From the NCBI GenBank assembly GCA_017621875.1, contig JAGASE010000017.1, positions 1-64,000 of the forward strand: 64,000 nucleotides of DNA, written 5' to 3'. Positions 53,301 through 61,742 of this stretch are shown piece by piece. Under the pieces are notes generated by a model, which saw nothing but the letters and a program-made list of their open reading frames with translations, did no database searches and was not told the origin of the DNA. The DNA is from Clostridia bacterium (GTDB taxonomy: Bacteria > Bacillota > Clostridia > UBA1381). The first letter of the stretch is position 1. The number at the start of each line of letters is the position of its first letter. The translations under genes and the position numbers were made by a program.

Positions 53301-53968
53301 TCAAGTTTATCGGAGACAATAAAACTCTCATTTTCCGCGAAGGAAGCAGCGTAGCGACGGTTAACGGAGAGGAAATACAGCTTGCAGATAAGGTATTTTA
53401 TGAGGACGGCCTGATGATGGTTCCGATAAGAACAGTTGCGGAGGTATTTGACATTAAGGTTTCATGGAATCAGGAGAAGTACGCAATAACTCTCGAAAAG
53501 CCTAAGGCAGCTGTTGTAGTCCAAGAAACCGAGCCTGTTATAAGAATCCCGTTTGAATGGGAATTCAGCGTTGACAAGGACACCGAGGGCTGGACGACAA
53601 ACGGCGGAGTTGCAAAGTCAAAGGTTAAGGACGGAGTATGGCAGATGCGTTCGTCGAGCAACGACCCGATTGTGTGGATGCAGAATATTGAAATGCCTGC
53701 AAAGCAGTATAAGACGATGATTATTTCAATAAAGAACGAAACCACGGCAAACATTGCACAGCTGTTCTTTACAACAAAATCCTCAACAGGCTACGATACG
53801 CAGAAATGCTATAATATAAATATGGAAACGCAGTCCGAGGAATTTGTTGAATACGAGCTGGATTTGACTACAAATTCATTGTGGGACGGAACAATAACAA
53901 ACTTACGTTTTGACCCCGTATCTACAAAGGGCAGCTATGAAATTGACTACATACGTTTTACGGAATAA
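50330..53968 (+). CDS. Secreted multidomain GH71/99-like glycosidase with wall-binding-type modules
   Basis: 1212 aa. Signal peptide (about 1-24). Two concanavalin/LamG-like segments (about 57-230 and 235-400). A GH71/GH99/WbsX-like barrel (about 420-750) from YTIGMHQCNLWYNG through IDFIIPCYYSPG, FALNYCSTRG and NWNEISEGHAVTPS, the last like the acidic motif of GH99-like proteins. A beta-sandwich module (about 790-937), a copper-amine-oxidase-N-like domain (about 943-1057, GLMMVPIRTVAEVFDIKVSW), and a second copy of the beta-sandwich (about 1072-1212). No SLH domain. The start at 50330 follows CGGAGGTAAAT. First gene of the operon. Confidence 0.8.
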   Translation: MVKRILSTVLALVTALSCMPAYAYEYRAPLGEGESIEDKNAKYLLDEQSATSAITSTHNLIAPSGWDIDRRGGSFANIRTAHFVVKDTSDKYPVSGSFNFDKQTTGKFTFEAYFNFNNLEDGFFVEFSEKNGDAPVRLFTQNGYWCADKNGDTAYLVKCEETEEQRIRMIIDMDKKSFMFALNGKVISEDLKFTCEVASLDILKISTSPENECDMIWGPLAIHKNYLIADRFLTSPVGTVPYSWKVESLNEGGVSVEDAKKTGVADVNALRINDTSSADRITVTNSFDKCSEKTIVDFIVLMQEYPQNVTFALKSGEQDVVKLKTKDKALYSGNTLLKEYTNKNWNKIRIEADPALQTADIKINGKLKATVPFENKADFFDSFEVSTSVQGKSEFWIDSVYVYPEYEYDDYPQLDEADLVGKDDGYTIGMHQCNLWYNGHGRGWDVLSTYDEQVPYLGFYDEGKPELADWELKYMLEHGIDFIIPCYYSPGNYKSGPMQPEGGVDRALIDGFMNSKYSKYMKFALNYCSTRGETIDDFIEYGLDFLCEYFYSDERYMTVDNKPLIFYWVPQDLKTQFGGTEGAKRATDAMREACIELGYDGAYIIAGCNFAEDVQLKSYQDYGFDYGFLYSVSGTGGYNILNQQSFLNDYMGDKGKLLDTIGTMSVGTNSRAWISDATNNPWVSKEDYKTQLEWLKNEYMPTFSEDSLASNMIMIDNWNEISEGHAVTPSKLFGFSCLDSIREVFCGNSEEHADEIPNEKQAERLRGTYPKDRKTLRYIRPIGNADIPTKVGHSWNFASQEDAAEWQITKQVENFRQEDGVIKGTAVDADGGMQTKEPLNINIDMVTYVKVRVKSSGTENGHEMNGNTAEIFFTTAENPNWTQKQSSQTMLVDADFVDLYFPIYKNLLWKGTLTGLRFDPFVGKGEFEVESIEFLETEIKKATLSIDGEDFAFVKTPVNVNGTMFVGVDTVYDFWSKLDLFLQYDHGTKEIKFIGDNKTLIFREGSSVATVNGEEIQLADKVFYEDGLMMVPIRTVAEVFDIKVSWNQEKYAITLEKPKAAVVVQETEPVIRIPFEWEFSVDKDTEGWTTNGGVAKSKVKDGVWQMRSSSNDPIVWMQNIEMPAKQYKTMIISIKNETTANIAQLFFTTKSSTGYDTQKCYNINMETQSEEFVEYELDLTTNSLWDGTITNLRFDPVSTKGSYEIDYIRFTE

Positions 53969-53984
53969 ATAAGGGGGATTAGCA

Positions 53985-55631
53985 ATGAAAAAGTTTTTAG
54001 TTTTCGGTATTGCTGCCGCACTTTCGGTGCCGGCGGCAGTATCGGCAGCAGAGCTTTCAAAGCCTGCCATAGATCCCGAAACGGGGATTGTGACGATTGC
54101 CGGAAATCTTGGAGAAAGCAGTGCATTTCGCAGAGTTACGCTGTTTGTGGAGGACGCAGACGGTGAAAATGCAGGAGCAATGAACTGGTTTGATACGGTT
54201 AAGTGCGATGCAAACGGCGACTACAGCTTTAGCTATAAAATGAGCGGTGATAACGGTGGAATGTATACCGCAAAGGTGTATGTAGAAAATTCATCTCAAA
54301 GCTACAGCTCACCGTTTCAGTTTTTTGATGCGGCAACCGAATCGCAGGCGTTGTGGAATAAAATTACTGACGGACGTGCTGCAAAGGATACCTCGGTAAT
54401 AAGCGAAATTATCGAAATAAGAGGCGATTATTTGGGACTGGACCTTACGAAATATACCGAGCTTTCAGATGAATCCAAAACACAGGTTTGTACCAATATA
54501 TATGACCTGCTTACATCTATTTCGGATTTCAAGCCGGCACTTTCTGATCTTTCCGATGTCTGGACGCTAAACGAGCTTACCGAGACGGATAAGGAGCAGT
54601 TTATCGAAGGTCTTTCAGAGCTTAAGGGAAGCAGTCTTTCGGAGGCAGATAATGTTTTTAAAGAATTGGGCGAGGAGGAGCAAAACGCCCTGTATGCTGA
54701 AATGATAGCGACTGATTATGCGAATAAAGAAGCTATGCTTACTGCATACCAAGACGGTGCAATTCTTGCAGGCGTAAATTCGGCAAGCGGTTGGGGAGAG
54801 CTGTATACCGTGCTGGAGACGGCACAGAATACGCTCGGAATAAGCTTTGATGATTACAATAAGCTTAAGGATAAAATCACTCCGATTTCAGAAATGCTCA
54901 AAACCTACACAAAGCTTACCGATATAACCACTGCATTTAATGAAGCTGTGGCAGAGCAGGCGAAGGCAGAAAAGAAGAGTACCTCAAATAGCAGCAGCGG
55001 AGGCGGCAGCAGTTCGGGGAACTCATTGGGTACGCCTACCATAATCCCCGCTCAAAACGCCGATAGTATTGCGGCAAATTCCGATACGTTTTCGGATATT
55101 GCCGATGTAGAATGGGCAGTTGGCAGTATAGAAATGCTTAAAAGCCGCGGAATTGCAGCAGGTGAGGACGGAAAATACTATCCGCACAGAAATGTTACAA
55201 GAGCGGAATTTGTAAAGATGCTGATGTGTACCTTCCCATTTCAAAAGACAGACGAAGAAAGAGTATTTGCGTTTGACGACGTGAATGAAGGAGAATGGTA
55301 CTACGCATACGTGCGTGATGCCTTTGAAAAGGGTATCATAAACGGCGTTGATGAAACAAGCTTTTCTCCGAAAAGCGAGATGACGCGTCAGGATATGGCA
55401 GTAGTGCTTTATAATGCACTTAAAGCAAAAATGCAGGTTGAAGATGCCGAGGCGGATTTTTCAGATAATTCTGAAATATCAGACTACGCAAAGACAGCTG
55501 TCGGAGCATTGGGAAATTACGGAATTATAAATGGCTTTGAAGATGGCACTTTCCAACCGAAAGAAAATGCTACAAGAGCACAGGTTGCAATCATGCTTGC
55601 GAATATAATTAAAGTTGTAGAAAACGGTTAA
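53985..55631 (+). CDS. Surface protein with three C-terminal SLH domains
   Basis: 548 aa. Signal peptide (cut near AAVSA, residue 21), an Ig-like beta domain (about 25-115, GIVTIAGNLGESSAFRR), a helical region (about 120-330), a Ser/Gly linker (about 333-346), then three SLH repeats (about 365-412, 425-480, 490-545), each ending in a TRA/TRQ motif. SLH domains bind pyruvylated wall polymers, anchoring it to the surface. The N-terminal part matches no enzyme I know; it may be a glycan-binding or scaffold part. Start 16 bp after the previous gene, RBS AAGGGGGA. Confidence 0.85.
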   Translation: MKKFLVFGIAAALSVPAAVSAAELSKPAIDPETGIVTIAGNLGESSAFRRVTLFVEDADGENAGAMNWFDTVKCDANGDYSFSYKMSGDNGGMYTAKVYVENSSQSYSSPFQFFDAATESQALWNKITDGRAAKDTSVISEIIEIRGDYLGLDLTKYTELSDESKTQVCTNIYDLLTSISDFKPALSDLSDVWTLNELTETDKEQFIEGLSELKGSSLSEADNVFKELGEEEQNALYAEMIATDYANKEAMLTAYQDGAILAGVNSASGWGELYTVLETAQNTLGISFDDYNKLKDKITPISEMLKTYTKLTDITTAFNEAVAEQAKAEKKSTSNSSSGGGSSSGNSLGTPTIIPAQNADSIAANSDTFSDIADVEWAVGSIEMLKSRGIAAGEDGKYYPHRNVTRAEFVKMLMCTFPFQKTDEERVFAFDDVNEGEWYYAYVRDAFEKGIINGVDETSFSPKSEMTRQDMAVVLYNALKAKMQVEDAEADFSDNSEISDYAKTAVGALGNYGIINGFEDGTFQPKENATRAQVAIMLANIIKVVENG

Positions 55632-55642
55632 GGGAGGATAAT

Positions 55643-58276
55643 ATGAAGAAATTTTTAAGTTTTATATTGGTATTATCCATGCTGTGCCAGGGCGTGATTT
55701 ACGCAAGAGAGACCGATACCAAAATCGGTGTTAATACCGGGCTTTTGGAGGCTTTGGGAATTATATCGCAAAACGATGAGGTCGGTGAATATATAACACG
55801 CGGCGATGCTGCGGTTTATGTCGCAAAAATGCTCGGCTTAAAGCTTACCTCCACAAATGAGGAGGTTACAAGCGGATTTGCAGATATGACCGGTCAAAAT
55901 ATAATTTGCGATGCGGTTTGTAAGCTTTCAAGCTTGGGTGTAGTTCATGGCAACGGGACAGAAAATTTCCTGCCCGAGGACAATATAACAAAAGCCGATG
56001 CGATTTCATTGTTTTTGGGAAGTCTGGGCTATAAAAAGGAAATTCTGGCATCAAGCGGATATCTCGGAAAAGGCGTAACTCTTGCAAAGGATTTGGGATT
56101 TTATGTAACCGACGGACGAGGCGACAGCGAGGATATATCGGCAGCAACATTTTTTGAAATGATGATAAAAGCTCTGGAAACAGATATGATTGTTTTGGGC
56201 GGAAGTATTGACGGACAGCTTTCGTATAAGATTTCCGATGAGGACAATATTCTTTCGGAGTATCACGATATTGAAAAATATAAGGGTATAGTTACCGCAA
56301 ACTCATATTTCAGCATTAATGGTGGAAGTACTACCTCGAAAAAGTCAATCGAGATAGAGTCTGTAGTTTATTTTGACGATTACGGTGCTTCTCCGGAAAT
56401 GGCAGGACAGTATGTTGAATACTATATCAGGGACGACGATACGCTTGTCTACCTTGAGCCGCACAGAAAAAATGAAACACTTACGATTGATCGAACCGAT
56501 ATCCTGTCCTATAATGATGGAAAATATTATTATAATAAGGACGGCAGAAGTAAGTATGTAGACTTTGACTATACTTCAAAGCCTGTTATATATAACTACA
56601 CTCTGCTTATGGAGTACGGCAGTGAATTTATGCTCCCGTCATGCGGAAGTCTGACCTTTGTTGATAACAATGGCGATGATGATTACGATGTTTTATACAT
56701 AATGAGCTATAAAAACTTCTATGTTACGGGTACGCAGCAGGAGGAAGAAACACTTTATGTGTATGACGCAAATCTTTCGGTTAAAAAGCCGCTGATAATT
56801 AATACGGGTGATGACGGAACTCTGCTCTGTAATACAGATATGGAGGCGGTTGAAACAAAGACTGTAAAATCGGGCCATGTGGTTTCTGCTTTCGGACACG
56901 AAACGGATAGCGGCTATGAAGCGGTTGTTGCCATTGTTTCGGGCGAGAGCTTGCAGGGAATGGTTGATAATATAAACCCTGACGAGAATGTAACAAACTT
57001 AGAGGAGGCTGTTGTTGACGGTGAAACCTTTGAGCTTTACGGAAATCTGACAGTATCACAGCTGGAGGTTAAAAAGGCATACACCTTCGCACTGGATTAT
57101 AAGGGAAGAATTGCTGCGTTTGCAATAGATTCGGAAAATTCGATTATGGCGTTGGGATATCTTCTGTACGTCAAATATATTGATGAAGAGGACGCAGTGC
57201 AGATGAAGGTACTCACCGAATTTGGAAAGGTGCATAAATACCTCTGCAGCGAAAAGGTGAAAATCCATGATACAGGAAGATTTAAAGCAGACGAGCTTCT
57301 TGCATGGTTCGGCGGTGAAGGCGAGCAGAGCAGAATGATGGGCTACCGCGTAAACGAGGACGGACAGATATATTCGGTTTCCTTCCCGAAGGCTTGGAGC
57401 ATAGCCTCTCAGGACGCAGAGATTTTCACAGCGTTTTCAGGCTCAAGCGAATATTATGTGGGCGGAGCACGCTCCTTTAATAACCGATATGTTGTATCGG
57501 ATAAGGCAAAAGTGTTCACTATTGCAGACGGCGGAGCAGATGATGACCATACTGTAGGCACTCCGGCGGAGTCTTTAAGTCACGCACAGACCTATAACGT
57601 GGACGGATATGTTTTATCGCAGGACGCAACCAGCTTAGATGTTGTGGTTGTACATATTGATGCGGGAGAAAGCAGTGGAATTGACGATGAGACCGCAGGA
57701 GCAACGGCATCTGTTGTTCACTCTGTAAAAAGTGGCTTGAATGAAGATGACGAGGTTATAACTAACATAACGATTATCGGACGAAACGGAAAGCAGACAT
57801 ATGTATTGAAGGACGGCTGCAAAATCAGAATGAAGGACGGAAATTCAATGAAAGGTGAGCTTTCCGAGGGCGATGTGATTTCATATTCAATAAACTATAA
57901 GGAAGAAATCGACCTGATAGAGGTGCTGTATGATGTAAGTGAGAATTTGTACGCAGGACTGAGAAGCTTCGGAACTGACTTTGGCGGAAAAACCAGACCG
58001 GTTATCGGAAAGGCATACAATGTTTCGCAAAATGTAATTCAGCTTGTAGACGTCGCTGCTTCCATTAGTAAAAGCCTGACAATGGCAGAGATGGAAACAT
58101 ATCCGATAGGAAGTACAACCATTGTTGTATATGATAGCGAAGAAACAAAGGGAAACAGGGTGCGTACAGGTAAGGTATCAGACTTTATGACCTATCGCAT
58201 GTCCGGGGGTAACTGCTCTACCGTATTGGTAGATTCATATCAGTGTAATCCGAAGATTTTCATAATTTTTAAGTGA
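55643..58276 (+). CDS. Large surface protein with N-terminal SLH domains, no catalytic domain seen
   Basis: 877 aa. Signal peptide (about 1-21), two SLH-like repeats (about 32-65 and 74-130, the second ending NITKADAISLFLGSL) and a ~700-aa beta-rich region with recurring short strands and acidic turns. Several segments repeat a scheme like IEIESVVYFDDYG or VVYDSEETKGNRV. It resembles the long S-layer-like proteins of SLH-rich Clostridia. No glycosidase or protease motif is recognised. Probably a structural or glycan-binding surface protein. RBS AAGGGAGG. Confidence 0.8.
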   Translation: MKKFLSFILVLSMLCQGVIYARETDTKIGVNTGLLEALGIISQNDEVGEYITRGDAAVYVAKMLGLKLTSTNEEVTSGFADMTGQNIICDAVCKLSSLGVVHGNGTENFLPEDNITKADAISLFLGSLGYKKEILASSGYLGKGVTLAKDLGFYVTDGRGDSEDISAATFFEMMIKALETDMIVLGGSIDGQLSYKISDEDNILSEYHDIEKYKGIVTANSYFSINGGSTTSKKSIEIESVVYFDDYGASPEMAGQYVEYYIRDDDTLVYLEPHRKNETLTIDRTDILSYNDGKYYYNKDGRSKYVDFDYTSKPVIYNYTLLMEYGSEFMLPSCGSLTFVDNNGDDDYDVLYIMSYKNFYVTGTQQEEETLYVYDANLSVKKPLIINTGDDGTLLCNTDMEAVETKTVKSGHVVSAFGHETDSGYEAVVAIVSGESLQGMVDNINPDENVTNLEEAVVDGETFELYGNLTVSQLEVKKAYTFALDYKGRIAAFAIDSENSIMALGYLLYVKYIDEEDAVQMKVLTEFGKVHKYLCSEKVKIHDTGRFKADELLAWFGGEGEQSRMMGYRVNEDGQIYSVSFPKAWSIASQDAEIFTAFSGSSEYYVGGARSFNNRYVVSDKAKVFTIADGGADDDHTVGTPAESLSHAQTYNVDGYVLSQDATSLDVVVVHIDAGESSGIDDETAGATASVVHSVKSGLNEDDEVITNITIIGRNGKQTYVLKDGCKIRMKDGNSMKGELSEGDVISYSINYKEEIDLIEVLYDVSENLYAGLRSFGTDFGGKTRPVIGKAYNVSQNVIQLVDVAASISKSLTMAEMETYPIGSTTIVVYDSEETKGNRVRTGKVSDFMTYRMSGGNCSTVLVDSYQCNPKIFIIFK

Positions 58277-58286
58277 GGGACTTTGA

Positions 58287-59255
58287 ATGAGAAATAAAAG
58301 TGTTGCAAAAAGCGACAGAGAATTGAAAAGAAAGGAAACTCTGCGGGCAATCAAGCGGTATAAATATTTATACATCATGCTGATACCTACTATAATTTCC
58401 ATATTTGTGTTCCGATACATGCCGATATACGGAATACAGCTTGCATTTAAGGAATTTAATCCGGCTCTTGGTATAACCAAGAGCCCGTGGATTGGACTTG
58501 CGAATTTTGAAAGACTTGTTTCCGAGCCGGGATTTTTAAATGCATTTAAGAATACAATAATTATCTCCTTGATGAAGGTACTGGGTGGATTTACGCCGCC
58601 TATCATACTGGCTGTGCTGTTCAATGAAATCCGTTCACTGCGTTATAAAAAGATAATGCAGACGATTTACACCTTCCCGAACTTCATTTCGTGGGTTGTA
58701 ATGGCAGGTATTATTACAAACCTGTTTTCGGGAAGTGGTCTTGTTAACCAGATTTTAACATCGATTGGATTGGAAAAGCAAAATCTTTTAACAGAGCCTT
58801 CAACCTTCAGAATGTTTATTCTGATAACCGCTATCTGGAAGGGAGCCGGCTGGGGTGCTATCTATTACATGGCGGCAATAGCCGGAATAGATACCTCACT
58901 TTATGAGGCGGCAGAAATTGACGGTGCAAACCGCTGGCAGAAAATCTGGCATGTTACTCTGCCGGGAATAAGAGAGATGATAGCAATTCAGTTTATTATG
59001 TCATTTTCAGGTCTTATGCAGGCGGGATTTGACCAGATATTCAACCTGTATAATTCCTCGTTGTTTGAGGTGGCGGATATTATTGATACCTATGTATACA
59101 GAATTTCCTTCCAGCAGACTCCGTCTTACGGCTTCAGCGTAGCTGTGGGAATGTTTACCGGAGTTATAAATCTTGTACTTCTTCTGGTATTTAATCAGCT
59201 ATCTAAGCTCGGCGGCGGAAAGGGCTTGTTTGAAGGAGGTGTACGTAAATCATGA
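58287..59255 (+). CDS. lplB: Sugar ABC transporter permease, LplB type
   Basis: 322 aa with six membrane segments; the N-terminal KRYKYLYIMLIPTIISIFVFRY and MPIYGIQLAFKEF are characteristic of LplB/YteP permeases for oligosaccharides. The EAA motif is EAAEIDGANRWQKIWHVTLP. Overlaps the next gene (ATGA). Confidence 0.93.
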   Translation: MRNKSVAKSDRELKRKETLRAIKRYKYLYIMLIPTIISIFVFRYMPIYGIQLAFKEFNPALGITKSPWIGLANFERLVSEPGFLNAFKNTIIISLMKVLGGFTPPIILAVLFNEIRSLRYKKIMQTIYTFPNFISWVVMAGIITNLFSGSGLVNQILTSIGLEKQNLLTEPSTFRMFILITAIWKGAGWGAIYYMAAIAGIDTSLYEAAEIDGANRWQKIWHVTLPGIREMIAIQFIMSFSGLMQAGFDQIFNLYNSSLFEVADIIDTYVYRISFQQTPSYGFSVAVGMFTGVINLVLLLVFNQLSKLGGGKGLFEGGVRKS

Positions 59256-60124
59256 GAAAGAAAAAATTAAAACGCTTTACATTTACTGATTTTTGCATAT
59301 ATGCAATAGTTGCGATACTCGGATTTACGGTATTCTATCCTCTGTATAACTCGGTGCTGATATCTATTGTTCCGCAATATGAGGCAATAAAGCATCCATT
59401 TATGCTTTATCCGCCGAAGCTGGATTTTTCGGCATATAAATTTGCGTTTGAATCAACAAGCGTGGCGAGCGGTGTGTTTGTCAGCGGTATGAAGGTTATA
59501 CTCGGAGGAGCACTTTCCATGGTGCTTACACTTTTAACCTCGTATGCACTTACAAGACCGCTGCCGGGACGCAGGCTTATATACGCATTTTTGCTGATAC
59601 CTACATATTTCAGCGGCGGTATTATCCCAAATTACCTGCTTATTGACCAGCTTGGGCTTATGAACACAATCTGGGCGTTGATTCTTCCGTCAAGCGTAAG
59701 CTTTGGTACAGTTGTTATCTTTATGAGATACTTTAACTCTCTTCCGGAGGAGTTGGAGGAGTCGGCAAGACTGGACGGTGCAAATGATATTTTGATTTTG
59801 TTCAAAATTCTCATACCGCTTATGAAGCCAATTATAGCAACTTACTTTTTGTATGGTGCGGTTGCAAACTGGAACTCATGGTTTGACGGACTTTTGTATA
59901 TCAGAACTGCGAGCAAAATGCCGATTCAGACAGTGCTGAGAAATATTATTCAGGAATCGACAATCAGTACGATGGAAAGCACCAGCGGAGAGGAAATTGC
60001 GGTTTACACAGAGGGCGTAAAAATGGCGTGTCTTGTAATAGGTATGGCACCTATAATGGCATTCTATCCGTTTTTGCAGAAATATTTTGTTACAGGCATA
60101 ACCGCAGGAGCGGTAAAGGGTTAA
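59252..60124 (+). CDS. ytcP: Sugar ABC transporter permease, YtcP/LplC type
   Basis: 290 aa. FTDFCIYAIVAILGFTVFYPLYNSV at the N-terminus (as in YtcP) and EAA motif ESARLDGANDILILFKILIP. Pairs with the LplB-type subunit to form the CUT1 oligosaccharide importer; an ATPase gene is absent. Translationally coupled to the preceding gene. Confidence 0.93.
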   Translation: MRKKKLKRFTFTDFCIYAIVAILGFTVFYPLYNSVLISIVPQYEAIKHPFMLYPPKLDFSAYKFAFESTSVASGVFVSGMKVILGGALSMVLTLLTSYALTRPLPGRRLIYAFLLIPTYFSGGIIPNYLLIDQLGLMNTIWALILPSSVSFGTVVIFMRYFNSLPEELEESARLDGANDILILFKILIPLMKPIIATYFLYGAVANWNSWFDGLLYIRTASKMPIQTVLRNIIQESTISTMESTSGEEIAVYTEGVKMACLVIGMAPIMAFYPFLQKYFVTGITAGAVKG

Positions 60125-60128
60125 AAAT

Positions 60129-60153
60129 AAGGCACAAAAATGTTTTGTGCCTT
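60129..60153 (+). other. Intercistronic hairpin before the binding-protein gene
   Basis: AAGGCACAAAA and TTTTGTGCCTT (11 bp, 3-base loop) with no long T-run. Such hairpins between permease and binding-protein genes often stabilise mRNA or tune expression. Confidence 0.7.
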
Positions 60154-60178
60154 AAAATACAGAAAGGAAGTTATTAAA

Positions 60179-61711
60179 ATGAAAAAAATTTTATCAGTCG
60201 TTTTGGCAGCAAGCATGCTTTGCGGACTTTGCAGCTGCGGAAAAAAGCAAACAACAGCTGTAGATGTAGAGTCGGAGTTCGATAAAAAGCTGACCTTCAG
60301 TATCACCTCAATCGTAGCTGAGGACCAGTTCGGACCTGAGGTGGACTATATTAAGAAGAAATTCAATATAGATTTTGATATCTATAACATTACTGAAGCA
60401 GATTGGGGCGAAAAGGTAAGAATCTGGATGGCTACCGGAAATATGCCCGACATAATGCAGGCAAGCATTAATAACAAAAACTTTGCAGAGTATATGCAGT
60501 GGGCACAGCAGGGACTTTTAAGAGAAATTCCTGATTTGTCAAATTATCCTAAGCTTCAGGCGTTGGTAGACGGGCATGACTGTGATGATTACTTTATGGT
60601 AGACGGAAAGCGTTATGCTTGGGTTTCGCCGAACAATTATTATGATTTAAAGGGTGAGCTTCCGCAGACAGGCGGATATTCCTTTATTTATCGCCGCGAC
60701 TGGGCTAAGAAGGTTGGTCTTTATAAAGAAGGCGACGTATATACATGGAAGGAATTTGAGGAAATGGCAAGAGCCTTCAAGGAGCAGAATCCGTCCGGAA
60801 ACAGTGCCGGAACAATCCCGCTTTTGGGTGATATTTTCCCGCACTTTGCAGGCATAATGCAATATTCTCCGTACTGGGAGCAGTATAAGAAGATTGACGG
60901 CGAATATGTATGGTGCATGGATTTACCTGAAACAACCGAAGCACTTAAGTGGGCAAATAATATGTATAAGGAAGGAATACTGTGGCAGGATCAGAACGTA
61001 GCAAAATCAAAGGACGCTACCAACAAGTTTGTTTCAGGCGAAGCAGGAATCCTCTTTACACTTGTCGCAGACTATAACATCGACAGCATTTTCAAGAACA
61101 TGAAGTCAATTCTTACCGACATCAATATCGGGGAGGACGTAGCGGAGATGTATGTAACTGCACCTGACGGAAAAATGTGGGGTCAGTTCTCAATCAATTA
61201 CCTGTATGCTACAATGTTCAGCCCGAAAATGACCGAGGAAAAGATGGAAAGAATTTTGAGTATATTTGAATGGTACTTGTCGGATGAAGGTATCGAAATG
61301 GCTAAGTACGGCATGAAGGACTATAACTATACCGTAGACGAAGCAGGAAATAAGACAATTATAAAGGATTCTCTCCGCGGCTGCCCATTTGTTACAAAGG
61401 CAATGGTATCAGGTGTTAAGAAGGAAGATAACAAGAGTGAGCAGATTTACTCAAAAGAAACACTGGACCTGTGCGACAGATTTGAAGAAAAGATGCTGAC
61501 AAGTGATACAAGCAGCTTCAGAAAATACGATTATGAGCTGTATTTCTTCACAGGAGAAAAGTATATGCAGTACGGCTCATATTACTATGACGGCTGTGAA
61601 ACAATTAAGCGTCTTATCACAGCACCGGGCGACCCGACAGCTGAGTGGGAGGCTTGGAAGAACAGCGTAAGACCTAAGATAAACGAGGTACTTGCAGAGC
61701 TTAACAACTAA
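60179..61711 (+). CDS. Extracellular solute-binding lipoprotein (LipO type)
   Basis: 510 aa. Signal peptide with lipobox GLCSC (Cys near residue 20), then a family 1 solute-binding fold. MPDIMQASINN, WVSPNNYYDLKG, FIYRRDWAKKVG and YTWKEFEEMARAF match oligosaccharide-binding proteins paired with LplB/YtcP. Start at 60179 with GAAAGGAAG. It delivers glycan oligomers to the permease. Confidence 0.92.
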   Translation: MKKILSVVLAASMLCGLCSCGKKQTTAVDVESEFDKKLTFSITSIVAEDQFGPEVDYIKKKFNIDFDIYNITEADWGEKVRIWMATGNMPDIMQASINNKNFAEYMQWAQQGLLREIPDLSNYPKLQALVDGHDCDDYFMVDGKRYAWVSPNNYYDLKGELPQTGGYSFIYRRDWAKKVGLYKEGDVYTWKEFEEMARAFKEQNPSGNSAGTIPLLGDIFPHFAGIMQYSPYWEQYKKIDGEYVWCMDLPETTEALKWANNMYKEGILWQDQNVAKSKDATNKFVSGEAGILFTLVADYNIDSIFKNMKSILTDINIGEDVAEMYVTAPDGKMWGQFSINYLYATMFSPKMTEEKMERILSIFEWYLSDEGIEMAKYGMKDYNYTVDEAGNKTIIKDSLRGCPFVTKAMVSGVKKEDNKSEQIYSKETLDLCDRFEEKMLTSDTSSFRKYDYELYFFTGEKYMQYGSYYYDGCETIKRLITAPGDPTAEWEAWKNSVRPKINEVLAELNN

Positions 61712-61742
61712 CAGGCAATTTTCGGGAAAGGGATTGATATAA

